Shown: positions 1-8,730, counted from the first letter of the stretch. The stretch is DNA of 64,000 bases from Candidatus Aquicultor sp. (GCA_036504445.1 DASXVE010000009.1:25113-89112), one strand, 5' to 3'. Notes: generated by a model from the letters alone, not told the origin. Numbers and translations are program-made.

Positions 1-1
1 A

Positions 2-334
2 AAAACCGATATGATTGGCCTGCTTAACACCTTCAATCGCGATTACGGAACCACGCTTATTCTCACAACACATGATGTAAACGTCGTCCAGCACATTGCC
101 GACCATGTGTATGTAATGGCGCACGGTAATGTATTGCTGTCGGGCAGCCCGGATGAAATCTTCAGTAAAGTAGATCTTATCCGCTCGATAAACCTGGAGC
201 CGCCGCTTATCTCGGAAATTATCGCCGGCTTAAGGGATAAAGGGATCTACATAGAGGTCACCGATGATGTAAGCGAGCTTGTACGCGATATCGCCGAGCT
301 TATACGCCCAACCGATGATGCTTCCGCGATATAG
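2..334 (+). CDS. cbiO: Energy-coupling factor / cobalt ABC transporter ATPase, C-terminal part
   Basis: This is the 3' part of an ABC ATPase gene that enters from outside the window; the reading frame is already open at base 2. The visible residues include the switch histidine in LTTHDVNVVQHIADHVYV and the typical continuation with a GSPDEIF segment and a 'LIRSINLEPP' tail. That tail is characteristic of CbiO-type ATPases of cobalt/nickel or ECF vitamin transporters. The protein would act on the cytoplasmic face of the membrane and power uptake together with CbiQ-like partners, which are not visible here. The substrate cannot be decided from this fragment. Confidence 0.75.
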   Translation, partial: KTDMIGLLNTFNRDYGTTLILTTHDVNVVQHIADHVYVMAHGNVLLSGSPDEIFSKVDLIRSINLEPPLISEIIAGLRDKGIYIEVTDDVSELVRDIAELIRPTDDASAI

Positions 335-547
335 GCAACGAACCTGACAGTGACCTTCGATATTCGCGCTATCTCCGTTTACGCTTATACCGTTGCCCCA
401 AGCCGGCGCTGCGCCCTTCTCTGTAACACATGGTAATAATTGACAAAATACCAGAATTTTGTGATTTTGTGCAGAGATTTGGGAATTAATATAGGGTGAC
501 TACTGATTCCTATCGAGAGTGCTCAAACATCATGAGGTGATATTATA

Positions 548-922
548 TTGCAAGAGAAAAAGCTTAGTGATCTTACAGTTAAGCGTGCGGTGGTCAACAA
601 CGTACACATGATCATTGCGAGCGGCGAATGCGATCTCTTCTCGGTGCCCCTTCTCAAGGATGAAATGACGGAAGTCATAAATGAAGGACATAAAAAGTTG
701 ATCGTAGATGTTAAGAGCCTGAAGTACATAGACAGCAGCGGGCTTGCAGCGATTCTTTGGGCGCGGCACAAAATCGAGGAAACCGGCGGCAGTCTCGTTA
801 TGATTAGCAATACCGAAAGGCTTGGGCGGATGTTGCGTCCCATCGGGAACCTGCTTAGCGTCACATCATCAATCAAGGAGGCGCTTAAGCTTCTCAACAA
901 GAGAAGCTTAAGCTCGGCGTAA
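548..922 (+). CDS. STAS-domain anti-sigma factor antagonist
   Basis: The 124-residue protein is a single STAS domain of the SpoIIAA/RsbV type. The segment KYIDSSGLAAILWARH holds the serine pair that an anti-sigma kinase phosphorylates in this family, and a PP2C phosphatase removes that phosphate. The start is the TTG at 548, preceded by ATGAGGTGA, which gives a good Shine-Dalgarno; there is no competing ATG. The gene stands alone, with no kinase or sigma factor beside it. Two SpoIIE-type phosphatases lie 19-31 kb downstream and could act on it in a partner-switching cascade, but that is inference. Confidence 0.85.
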   Translation: MQEKKLSDLTVKRAVVNNVHMIIASGECDLFSVPLLKDEMTEVINEGHKKLIVDVKSLKYIDSSGLAAILWARHKIEETGGSLVMISNTERLGRMLRPIGNLLSVTSSIKEALKLLNKRSLSSA

Positions 923-934
923 GAGAAGCGCAGG

Positions 935-964
935 AAAGCCGGTCGCAATGACCGGTTTCTCTTT
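935..964 (+). terminator. Rho-independent terminator after the STAS gene
   Basis: CCGGTC (939-944), a five-base loop and GACCGG (950-955) form a six-pair stem extended by flanking A and T runs, followed by TTTCTCTTT. It lies between the STAS gene and the convergent SLH gene, so it may serve both. Confidence 0.65.
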
Positions 965-1014
965 GTGGGCTCACTCTACGGAAATGGTGCCCGGCGCGTA
1001 TTTTGTCCCGACGC

Positions 1015-2187
1015 TTAGTTTACAGTGCCCGTCGTGACCGTTTCTTCTTTGGTCAAACCGATATTAGCATCGGCGTTAACCGCCAGCATGGTCGAGATGA
1101 TCTTGCATACCTCGGCACGTGTTGCATAGTTGAGCGGTCGGAATGTCTCATCCTGATAGCCCGTGATAATACTGCTGGATTTGAGGACTGCGATATATTG
1201 ATCTGCCCAGTAGCCTTTGCAATCGCTAAAGCCGCTTGCGGTATCGGTTGTACTGAAGCCCTGTGCGGTTGCGATCATTTTTGCGATTTCGGCTCTTGTA
1301 ATATTGCTTTCCGGCCTAAAATCACCGTTGGGGTAGCCACTTGCGATATTGAGTTCTTTCGCCGCTTCGATATAGCCTCGCGCCCAATGTGATTTTGTAT
1401 CGCTGTACGATGAGGTCGCCAACGAGGGACTTTCACCCAGTGCAGTCATCAACACTTTACAGAACTCAGCTCTGGTAATGTTCTTTTTCGGCTTAAACGT
1501 GCCATCGCTGTAGCCGTTTACAATATCTTTTGATATAAGGTCGTCAACATTAGCGTAAAACCAGTCGCTTTGCTCGATATCGCTATAGCTACCGGCGGAA
1601 ACATACAGTTCATAGGTCGCGTATCCTTTATCCGGCACGGCGTCGTACGCTTTATAATCGCCCTGTTTTTCGCTGAAGAGTTGCATTTTCCAATTGAAAT
1701 TCCCCCATACGTCGAGCATTCTTCTCGGCACTAATGCGGTCAGATTCGTGCCGTCGAATCCCACGGAGAGCGAGGTGCCGAATATCTTCCGGCCGTTATG
1801 AACCGTCGCGAATAGGTGCTGCTTACCCTTGTCTTCAAGGTAACCGATTTCGATAACCCGATCTATCCCCATGCCGTAGTTCGGCGAGTACACACCGGTT
1901 TTAGCATTTTGATCGGTATCCAAAAAGAAGTAAATATGCTGACCGGCAAGGAGCTTTTGGTCGTATGCTTTCGCTGCAGTAACCTGGAATGCGGCGATTG
2001 AACCATCATCACCGACGATCACTTTCGTAACGTCGATCTGGTTTCCATCCACCAGGTCGCTGACGGTCATTGAGGATTTCGCCACGAAATCCTGTTTGTA
2101 GCAGCTCGCCGCCAGCGCATTAGCCCCCGTTAATGCCGCGACAATAAACACCAGCATACACGCAGCAATTGCACATCTTCGTTTCAT
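1015..2187 (-). CDS. Secreted S-layer homology (SLH) domain protein
   Basis: The 390-residue protein starts with a signal peptide (MKRR, then a hydrophobic stretch ending near ALAAS). An N-terminal region of about 170 residues of unassigned fold follows, containing a DTDQNAKTG segment. Three SLH repeats occupy the C-terminal half, each with the SLH signature: NGYSDGTFKPKKNITRAEF, ASGYPNGDFRPESNITRAEI and TGYQDETFRPLNYATRAEV. SLH triads bind secondary cell-wall polymers, so the protein is probably displayed on the surface. The ATG at 2187 is chosen because AAGGGAG precedes it and the signal peptide begins there; an in-frame ATG 39 bases upstream would add a non-signal extension. Confidence 0.85.
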   Translation of the reverse strand: MKRRCAIAACMLVFIVAALTGANALAASCYKQDFVAKSSMTVSDLVDGNQIDVTKVIVGDDGSIAAFQVTAAKAYDQKLLAGQHIYFFLDTDQNAKTGVYSPNYGMGIDRVIEIGYLEDKGKQHLFATVHNGRKIFGTSLSVGFDGTNLTALVPRRMLDVWGNFNWKMQLFSEKQGDYKAYDAVPDKGYATYELYVSAGSYSDIEQSDWFYANVDDLISKDIVNGYSDGTFKPKKNITRAEFCKVLMTALGESPSLATSSYSDTKSHWARGYIEAAKELNIASGYPNGDFRPESNITRAEIAKMIATAQGFSTTDTASGFSDCKGYWADQYIAVLKSSSIITGYQDETFRPLNYATRAEVCKIISTMLAVNADANIGLTKEETVTTGTVN

Positions 2188-2477
2188 GTACTGTCTCCCT
2201 TCTTGTAGCAAGATTAAATTTTGCATCTGTGCGCAAAACTAAGTTTGTAAACCGGTTATAGCGAACGCTTGATTAGGTGCCTGCCACTTTATCTTGCCAA
2301 TAAATACAGCTAACGAACTGCAAATACGTACCACACGATGGGGGCTAGGGCAGTCATAACCATCTCGGGCTACTAGCTTTTACCCTTAGGAGAGCTTTTT
2401 AAACTACCGAACAGGCGGTATTCATTTTGTCCCGGTATCATTTGATTGCAAAATATCAACAATTGGGCAGCACATAG

Positions 2478-2506
2478 TTGGACAATAATAAAAACTACGC
2501 TATACT
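2478..2506 (+). promoter_or_regulatory. Sigma-70/SigA-type promoter for the TPR gene
   Basis: TTGGAC (2478-2483), a 17-base spacer and TATACT (2501-2506) form a near-consensus vegetative promoter about 118 bases before the GTG start at 2624. The rest of the 2188-2623 gap shows no gene and no riboswitch that I recognise. Confidence 0.7.
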
Positions 2507-2623
2507 AAAGCTAACCCCAACAGGGCGCTTAATAGTGTAATTTGGGAAAGTATGCACATATTAAAGCCGGGAAGCGCGGCGTGCAATAGTTCAGCTTTGT
2601 GTATCAGAAGAGGTGAATTCTTA

Positions 2624-3163
2624 GTGAAAAAGAAGGTTATCATCGCTGTCATTATTATCATCGCTATCGCGGGGTTAATGTACGGCCGGAGCAGGTTAAT
2701 GACGTACTATAGCCAGCAGTCGGGTATGGCGGAGGCTAAGGGTGATTATAGTACGGCGATCAAGAATTTCGACAAAGTCGTTTTGCTTGAGTCGCTTGTC
2801 CCGTTTAATGCAAACAAACCTGCCGCATACGCTTATAGGGGAAGGTTGTACTTCAACAACGGCAATACAAATGATGCGCTTACAGATTTTGATACCGCAA
2901 TCAAATTAAATAAAGACCAGGCGGAATCACACTTTGGTATTGGGCTCATACGGCTCCAGGAAGGCGACAATCAGCAAGCGATCAAAGAATTCGAGAAAGT
3001 CATCAAAGTGCGCCCGAAATGGACTGAAGTTTATCTGAGCCGCGAAGTCGCATACAGAAAACTCGGTGAAAAAGAGAAGGCAATAAAAGACTTGAAAAAA
3101 GTCTTGGAGATTGAACCAAACAACGTACCTGCAAAAAGTGCGCTTAAGGCACTAGGTCAATAG
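2624..3163 (+). CDS. Membrane-anchored tetratricopeptide repeat protein
   Basis: The 179-residue protein has one N-terminal membrane segment (KKKVIIAVIIIIAIAGLMYG) followed by about four TPR units. Recognisable pieces are GDYSTAIKNFDKVV, GNTNDALTDFDTAIKLN, GDNQQAIKEFEKVIKVRP and GEKEKAIKDLKKVLEIEP. TPR arrays act as protein-binding scaffolds; here the domain most likely faces outward or the periphery of the membrane. I choose the GTG at 2624 because AGAAGAGGTG lies 8-9 bases upstream. An ATG at 2552 would add a 24-residue polar extension before the membrane segment and has no ribosome binding site. No partner is encoded alongside, so the function is open. Confidence 0.75.
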   Translation: MKKKVIIAVIIIIAIAGLMYGRSRLMTYYSQQSGMAEAKGDYSTAIKNFDKVVLLESLVPFNANKPAAYAYRGRLYFNNGNTNDALTDFDTAIKLNKDQAESHFGIGLIRLQEGDNQQAIKEFEKVIKVRPKWTEVYLSREVAYRKLGEKEKAIKDLKKVLEIEPNNVPAKSALKALGQ

Positions 3164-3192
3164 CTCTCAACAAAAATCGACGTTAAGGATTA

Positions 3193-3226
3193 AAACCCGC
3201 TGAAAACAGCGGGTTTTTGTTTTTTA
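3193..3226 (+). terminator. Strong Rho-independent terminator
   Basis: AAACCCGCTG (3193-3202), loop AAAA, and CAGCGGGTTT (3207-3216) form a perfect ten-pair stem followed by a T-rich tail. It ends the TPR transcript. Confidence 0.9.
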
Positions 3227-3295
3227 AAGAACCGATTTTGGAGATATACATGGTAAGGACGAGTTTTCTGGTGTTGTAGCTAAATGGGAGGACTT

Positions 3296-3976
3296 ATGGT
3301 ATTTAGCGACGAACAGAGACGGGAGATAACCGAGCTTCTAAGCGAGAATCTTGAACAAGACGTGCGCTTTGTCTATTTTACGCAGGATCAGCCGAGCATC
3401 GAACTGCCCGTCCAGGTTGAAGTAACCCCGTGTGAATACTGCGAAGAAACCGAAGAGATGCTGCGCGAGCTTACTGCGTTATCGGACAGACTAAGCCTTG
3501 AGGTCTTTGATTTTATCAAAGACAAGGACAAGGCCGATCAGTACGGCATAATCGAAGTACCGGGTATTGCTATTATCGGCGACAGGGACTACGGCATACG
3601 ATATTATGGCATTCCGTCGGGTTATGAGTTTTCGGCACTCCTGGATGCGGTTATGCACGTTTCAAAACGGCATACCAATCTAGCCGACGATACGAAGCAA
3701 GCACTGCAGAATCTTGACGAGCCGGTAAACATGAAAGTCTTTGTTACCCCGACCTGACCGTATTGCCCGAGAGCGGTCAGTTTGGCTTACCAAATGGCGA
3801 TGGAAAGTGACAAAGTTACCGTAGAAACCGTAGAAACAGCAGAGTTTCCCCACCTGGCACAGCGGTACTCGGTCGCGGCGGTTCCAAAAACTGTAATTAA
3901 CGATCACGTATACGTCGAAGGTGCCGTTCCCGAAACAGCACTTGTCGAGGAGCTAAAACACGCAGCCGGGTTTTAG
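3296..3976 (+). CDS. Protein disulfide oxidoreductase, candidate selenoprotein (in-frame TGA at the second active site)
   Basis: The frame encodes a two-thioredoxin-fold protein disulfide oxidoreductase (glutaredoxin-like PDO) of 226 residues if the TGA at 3755-3757 is decoded. The first fold carries TPCEYCEE (C46xxC49) and the cis-proline segment IIEVPGIAI. The second fold reads VFVTPT-[TGA]-PYCPRAV and later VAAVPKTVI. In PDO homologues the second active site is CPYC, so the TGA replaces exactly the first active-site cysteine, giving U154-P-Y-C157. The frame continues without interruption to TAG at 3974-3976, and the part after the TGA is well conserved in character. Start ATG 3296 follows GGGAGGA closely. 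Selenocysteine insertion is the simplest reading; a nonsense mutation or sequencing error is the alternative. The protein would reduce or shuffle cytoplasmic disulfides. Confidence 0.8.
3755..3794 (+). promoter_or_regulatory. Candidate bacterial SECIS region after the in-frame TGA
   Basis: Two hairpins are possible here. TGACCG (3755-3760) pairs with CGGTCA (3774-3779) around a 13-base loop. TTTGG (3781-3785), loop CTTA, and CCAAA (3790-3794) form a second stem whose loop lies about 28 bases after the TGA, within the window known for bacterial SECIS loops. Neither is a perfect match to the loop consensus unless the closing G-C pair opens to expose a loop guanine. I treat this as suggestive only. 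Confidence 0.4.
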
Positions 3977-4009
3977 CATTTCGCTCGGATTCTTCTCCTT
4001 ATGGGTATA

Positions 4010-4021
4010 TGTAAGCTTACA
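4010..4021. promoter_or_regulatory. Perfect 12-bp palindrome upstream of the nucleotidyltransferase gene
   Basis: TGTAAGCTTACA is a perfect palindrome. A second inverted repeat, GGTCG/CGACC, lies about 15 bases downstream. Both lie in the 131-base gap between the oxidoreductase and the next gene and could be operator sites; no regulator is evident. Confidence 0.3.
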
Positions 4022-4107
4022 AAAATTACACAACAGGTCGCATGTGTCGACCTTAGTTCAATGGTGCCATGTGACGGTGCTTACGCGGTGCCGGGAAAGG
4101 AGCTTAT

Positions 4108-4806
4108 ATGCCGGACGGAACAGATCCTGTCGTTGATATAACACCACTCATGCCGGAGGGCATGCAAGATGCTATCCCTGTCTTTATCGACGCGATAGAG
4201 ACCATGCACAAGCTTACCGTGCCGTTTGTTGTTGTTGGCGGTATCGCTATGTTGGAATATGGACGCACCCGGATCACGAAAGATCTGGACCTTCTTGTTT
4301 ACAAACAAGACGCGATTCGGCTTCTCGACATATTGCCGCAATACGGTTACCGCACTCAGCGCACTGATGATAATTGGGTGTATCATGCCTTCAAGGGTGG
4401 CCAAATCATCGATTTGCTCTTTGCACTCGGCAAAGGGTTTTTAGGCAACACGGAAGGGGTTATTCTAAACGACGAGGTTCTAGCCCGCGGCCGGTTGGTA
4501 AGCTTGGGAGGCGCGGTCTTTCCCGTTATGTCACCGGAAGATATCATCCACTCCAAGTTGTTGGTCTCGTGGAAAGCCACCAGGCAGGAAGACTTCCAAG
4601 ATGTCCTTCTCATTTTACGGAACGCCAAACAACCGGATTGGGATTACCTGCTCGACAAAATATCGCGCTATCCGGTGCGGACGCTTGCAATGTTCAGCTA
4701 TGCGGCATCCTGCCAAATAACGGAGGATTCAATTCCAATAGAGCTTACGACTGAAGTCGAAAACTTGAGCAGACGACTTTTTCAGTGGATGGGGCGGGCG
4801 GCGTAG
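4108..4806 (+). CDS. Nucleotidyltransferase-fold protein
   Basis: The 232-residue protein has the core of a Pol-beta-type nucleotidyltransferase: VVVGGIAMLEYGRTRITKDL followed by DLLVY places a GG-x-(10-14)-D-x-D pattern around residues 46-65. Later segments (MSPEDIIHSKLLVSW and RQEDFQDVLLIL) match the KxxA/D-rich helix of AbiEii/MNT-like proteins. The start ATG 4108 follows AAAGGAGC. The gene is alone and convergent with the DnaQ/GIY-YIG gene, whose 3' end it overlaps by 62 bases. Members of this fold include toxin or antitoxin components of abortive infection systems, but no partner gene is present, so the role is unknown. Confidence 0.7.
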   Translation: MPDGTDPVVDITPLMPEGMQDAIPVFIDAIETMHKLTVPFVVVGGIAMLEYGRTRITKDLDLLVYKQDAIRLLDILPQYGYRTQRTDDNWVYHAFKGGQIIDLLFALGKGFLGNTEGVILNDEVLARGRLVSLGGAVFPVMSPEDIIHSKLLVSWKATRQEDFQDVLLILRNAKQPDWDYLLDKISRYPVRTLAMFSYAASCQITEDSIPIELTTEVENLSRRLFQWMGRAA

Positions 4807-6454
4807 CTTGTAGCGTGTCGAGAACCGAGCGCAGCGTTTTATCCGGCGAGGAACCGATTTTTATACGGGCAACCCGGCGTTTGTGAAAATACGATGTGAG
4901 AAGCGACAGATTTTCAATCTGCTCCGGTGTTATTTCGGCCGGCCGGGTTTTTCGCTCGAAGTATATCTTCTCGATTTTTCGCTCAAGTCGCGAGATATCG
5001 CGTTTTCGGCCTTTAAAATCGATGCATGAACGCAGTTGCCCTTCTTCTACCAGGTAAAGCTTGGTGGCACCCTCAAGGTTTTCGATGAGCAAGAAATCGA
5101 GGTTGGCCCGCGCATTTTTTATGCCGTCCAGGAGCTTTACCGTGCGCTCAAGGCTTTCAAGCGCCCGGTTCAGCAGGGCTGCCCGCTCGAACAGCAGCCG
5201 CTCGGAAGCAATATTGCGGCGTCGTATAAGCTCGCTTTGAAGCTGTTCCGGGCGACCCTCGAACGCACCGGTCACAGCAGCCAAACGGCGGAGGTATTCA
5301 TCTTTTGAAACCGTTCCCGAACACACCCCCATGCACCTGTTAACCTCGTAGTAGAAGCACGGCTGCTTATGCATTCCGGGGCGCAGTTGGTTGCTGCATT
5401 GTTTAAGCGCGTACATATCTTTAATGACTTGCAGCAGGAGCTCCACATCGGCGGTGTTGGAAAACGGGCCATAATGAAACCCTTTGTCGGTTATTTTCTT
5501 AACGATGTGCGGTGCCGGGAATTCATCATCGAAGTTGATGTGAACGAAAGGATAGCGCCGGTAGCGCTTGCCAAGCACGTTATACGGCGGCTTAAACACC
5601 TTGATAAGCTTGCTTTCCAGGAGCAGCGCCCCTATCTCCGTACCGGTTTTTATATGATCGATCGCATGTATTTCTTCCAGCAGCGCGAGCTGGCGCTCGG
5701 TCTTAGGCCCCGCATAGAAGTAGCTTCTGACGCGCTTATTAATATCCTTCGCCTTGCCCACGTAGACGACATCGCCCGACCGGTTTTTCATCAGGTATAC
5801 ACCACTCGTGTTCGGCAAGGCTGCCGCCAGCGCTTTTTTATACGTGAAATTGTGACGGATTCTTGGGTAAAAGAAATCACCCGCCCGGTCCACGGTTGAA
5901 AGTCCTTTGTCCTTCATAAGACCGATAAGGCTGGAAAAAACCTCGGCTGTCGCCAGCGCATCGGGAAGCGCCCGGTGACACGGTTGGGCGGCCGCACCAA
6001 AATGCACGACGAGGTTCTCAAGCCGGTAGAACCCGAGCATGGGTTTTAGCTTTCGAGCGATAAGTAGCGTATCGAAGTAGCGGCTCCGAAACGATTTATG
6101 CCCGATGCTCCGCGCCGCCCGGTTAAGAAACGAAAGGTCGAACGGTGCATTATGCGCGACAAGGACAGAGTCTTTCGCAAACTCGGCGAATTGACCGAAG
6201 GCTTTTTCGAGCTCGAGTGCATCGGCGAGCATTCCATTGGTAATGCCGGTAAGCGCGGTGATTTTTGGGGGTATCATGCGGTTTGGGTTTACGAGCCGGT
6301 TAAATGTCTCCACCGGTTGCGAGCCGATCATCTTTACCGCACCTATTTCTATAATATGCTCGGTGCGCGGATCAAGGCCTGTTGTCTCAAGATCGACCAC
6401 AACATATGTAGCTTCGTCTAATGGTGTTTCCCTGGATACTTCTCTGGCTGCCAT
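4745..6454 (-). CDS. DEDDh exonuclease fused to a GIY-YIG (UvrC N-terminal-like) nuclease domain
   Basis: The 569-residue protein joins two nuclease domains. Residues about 17-185 form a DnaQ-like 3'-5' exonuclease with motif I VVVDLETTGLDP, a central HNAPFDLSFL, and a late HRALPDALATAEVF carrying the DEDDh histidine and aspartate. Residues about 215-300 form a GIY-YIG domain (TSGVYLMKNRSGDVVYVGKA), followed by a UvrC-like cysteine region CFYYEVNRCMGVCSG and a UVR-like helix. The UvrC C-terminal endonuclease half is absent, as in Cho and the mycobacterial Rv2191 family. A role in nucleotide excision or DNA proofreading repair is likely. Its last 62 bases overlap the convergent nucleotidyltransferase gene. 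Confidence 0.88.
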   Translation of the reverse strand: MAAREVSRETPLDEATYVVVDLETTGLDPRTEHIIEIGAVKMIGSQPVETFNRLVNPNRMIPPKITALTGITNGMLADALELEKAFGQFAEFAKDSVLVAHNAPFDLSFLNRAARSIGHKSFRSRYFDTLLIARKLKPMLGFYRLENLVVHFGAAAQPCHRALPDALATAEVFSSLIGLMKDKGLSTVDRAGDFFYPRIRHNFTYKKALAAALPNTSGVYLMKNRSGDVVYVGKAKDINKRVRSYFYAGPKTERQLALLEEIHAIDHIKTGTEIGALLLESKLIKVFKPPYNVLGKRYRRYPFVHINFDDEFPAPHIVKKITDKGFHYGPFSNTADVELLLQVIKDMYALKQCSNQLRPGMHKQPCFYYEVNRCMGVCSGTVSKDEYLRRLAAVTGAFEGRPEQLQSELIRRRNIASERLLFERAALLNRALESLERTVKLLDGIKNARANLDFLLIENLEGATKLYLVEEGQLRSCIDFKGRKRDISRLERKIEKIYFERKTRPAEITPEQIENLSLLTSYFHKRRVARIKIGSSPDKTLRSVLDTLQATPPAPSTEKVVCSSFRLQS

Positions 6455-6607
6455 GATTAGATAATATCATGGTTACTTACCCGGACAATATATAATGGCT
6501 CGCCCCAGAACCGGAAATTGAGCGACCGGTCGAAAACTATCTGAGAAATTGATCAGCAGATTAGAATCGTACAATAGATTATTTGCTAAGGCCTAGCGAG
6601 AATATAG

Positions 6608-7477
6608 CTAAGCCGCAGCACTAAGGCTATGCAGGTAATTTTGCAGCAGTAACACATCTGCTTCCCGGTGTGGGCTTTCCACCAGGACGATAACGTCTTT
6701 ATTGGCGTGTTTCTCATACAGGCTTAGCGCTTTCGCAAATACCCGGTAATCAGGTGGACCGGCATCGAGTGACATGTGCTTTCTCCGGCTGACGGCAGAG
6801 AAGTGGAAATATATATAGTCTTGCCAAAACGGCTCCGCGGTTTCAATAATTGAGAGATAGTCATTTGGCTCTTGTAGCGTATAACCCAGATCGTAGAGGT
6901 GACCCCAATCGATAACGGGAGCCGTCCCTCGGGCCTGTTTGCAGATAGACAGTACGGTTGGCAGGTCGCCAATACCAACATCGGTAGTTTCGACACCGAT
7001 CGTTACAGGGCTCTCGTCCAAACTGTTGAGGATATTAATGATACGCTGTAGTGCTGCGGGCTCGTCGCCTTGTGCATAGCCAGGGTGGACATAGACCGTA
7101 AGCCCGCCGGCGAGCTCCAGACCTTTTCGCAGCGCCGCCACCTCTTTAATCGAGCGCTCGCGAATCGTTTCATCACGGGTGGTTAAAACGGCGGAATTTC
7201 GTACATGGAAGCTTAAGGCAATATCATATGCCCTGTGCAGATATCGTATCTCGGCAAGCAGCGGCCCGAAAGACCGCTCTACCTCAGCCTCATCCGGTTG
7301 ATATTTTGAGTAGTCGCCCCACCCAACTGTTTCCGGGGGCATATTGTAATAATGCAACCCCCATCGGTTGCATGCATTGATAATGTCGATTGTCCTACGG
7401 TATTCGCCAAGGCCATCCGGCCTTGGGTTTTTTAAGTGCTTTTCGAGCGGCCGCGCCGAGAACCCGATTCTGATCAT
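6608..7477 (-). CDS. AP endonuclease family 2 / endonuclease IV-like TIM-barrel protein
   Basis: The 289-residue protein fits the xylose isomerase-like TIM barrel used by endonuclease IV. Metal-ligand candidates occur in order: SFHVRNSAVL (His), TVYVHPGY (His), TIGVETTDVG (Glu), VIDWGHLYDLG (Asp, His), IYFHFSAV (His) and VLVESPH (Glu). This ordering resembles Nfo, which cuts abasic sites with a three-metal centre. The ATG at 7477 begins the sequence MIRIGFSARP, a natural first strand; a TTG seven codons upstream is possible. It is divergent from the DHH phosphoesterase gene with only 67 bases between, so both promoters must lie there. A sugar isomerase role is not excluded. Confidence 0.7.
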   Translation of the reverse strand: MIRIGFSARPLEKHLKNPRPDGLGEYRRTIDIINACNRWGLHYYNMPPETVGWGDYSKYQPDEAEVERSFGPLLAEIRYLHRAYDIALSFHVRNSAVLTTRDETIRERSIKEVAALRKGLELAGGLTVYVHPGYAQGDEPAALQRIINILNSLDESPVTIGVETTDVGIGDLPTVLSICKQARGTAPVIDWGHLYDLGYTLQEPNDYLSIIETAEPFWQDYIYFHFSAVSRRKHMSLDAGPPDYRVFAKALSLYEKHANKDVIVLVESPHREADVLLLQNYLHSLSAAA

Positions 7478-7544
7478 GCTTTGGATGTACCCATACAATC
7501 CTGCCTGCCATCGAAAACTTGGGTACAAATTCTTAGGTGATGTA

Positions 7545-8621
7545 ATGGGCGCAGAACATAATGCGATGGATACACAGCGAGACGCAATCGATATCCAACG
7601 CAACGCGACAAAGTTTATCGTAGACGCGGCGCAAACGGAGCGAGCAGGCATTCTTTACCATGGTGATGCCGACGGCATTACCGCGTGCGCTATCATCTTT
7701 GAAGCGCTTGAGCGCCTCGGGGCGGGCAGTATCGTGGCGATCCCTCTAGGGCGCGGCTTGAACCCATTTTCACCGCAAACGCGCACGGACCTTGAGGATG
7801 CAAAGCTATCAAGCCTGATAGTCGTCGATTCGGGAAGCAGAGCGGGCGAAATCCCGGCCGGCGCACCAACGCTTGTTATCGACCATCATCCACCGGTTGG
7901 TGTGCCGCAAGTAGATGTGTTTTTCTCGACCTATAGTGAAAACCCGGCGCCCCCGGCAAGCCTCGCGGCGTTTGGTGTATGTAACGAGGCGGTCGGGTTC
8001 GGCGACCTTGATTGGGTTGCGGCCATTGGCGTTGTCGGCGATCTCGGGCCGAAGGCGCCGTTTTCGATTGTCGCCGACGCGTTTAAGAAATACGGCCGGA
8101 AAAATATAACAGATAGCGTTGTGCTGCTTAACGCGGCAGGACGGCACCGCGACTACTTGGTAGGATTGGCGCTAGATGTGCTGCTTTCAGCCCATATGCC
8201 GTCTGAAATCGCCAAGCATGAAATACCGGGCACACGAGAGCTTGAACGCATGCGGATCGAAGTACAGGACGAGCTCTGACTGCGCGCCAAAACACCACCG
8301 CAGTTTGCGGGCAATGTCGCGCTCCTATATTTTAAAAGCCCTCATAAAGTCCATCCGTTGATTGCTAAGGTCTGGGCGCAGCGTCTTAAGGGCTATATCG
8401 TTATCGCCGCCAATGAGGATTTTATTCCCGGCATGGTAAGCTTTAGCGTACGAGCGCCAGCCGGCACTAACCTTCGCGACTTCATGGCCCATTTTGCTGA
8501 TATCGGTAGTGAGATCGGGCATGGGCACGAAACGGCTACCGGCGGCATTCTCACCAAGCATGAGTTTCGGCAGTTTTTGCGGCATCTTGGTTTTGGCCCG
8601 GATATCAAAGCGGCGGCATAG
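7545..8621 (+). pseudogene. DHH-family phosphoesterase interrupted by an in-frame TGA
   Basis: The first segment (7545-8279) carries GILYHGDADGITACAIIFEA and the signature VIDHHPP, typical of small RecJ/NrnA-like DHH phosphoesterases that act on nucleic-acid ends or small nucleotides. A TGA at 8277-8279 interrupts the frame within EVQDEL-[TGA]-LRAKTPPQF. Exactly the same frame then continues to TAG at 8619-8621 with the DHHA1-like C-terminal part, including the GILTKHEFRQFLRHLGF end. The interrupted position is not a cysteine in the homologues I remember, so a CGA-to-TGA nonsense change seems likelier than selenocysteine. The start ATG 7545 has AGGTGA just upstream. The C-terminal part has no good start of its own. 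Confidence 0.75.
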
Positions 8622-8730
8622 TATGCGGGCTCAGCCCTTATCTAAGGTTTCTCATAAGCGCTGTTATCTGGTACATTAGTAAGTTGTATGCAGATAACTG
8701 ATGTTTTACGATTAAAGAGAGGGATTTACA

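Noticed and set aside
2330..2430. A c-di-GMP or other riboswitch in the gap before the TPR gene
   Set aside because: Some complementary segments exist, but the conserved core bases of the known classes that I compared are missing.
4108..4806. A two-gene AbiE-type toxin-antitoxin system
   Set aside because: Only the nucleotidyltransferase-like gene is present; the neighbours are a redox protein and a repair nuclease.
8277..8279. General reassignment of TGA to a sense codon, to explain both in-frame TGAs
   Set aside because: Other intact genes end at TGA at family-typical lengths, for example the phosphatase stop at 22080-22082, so TGA is a normal stop in this genome.
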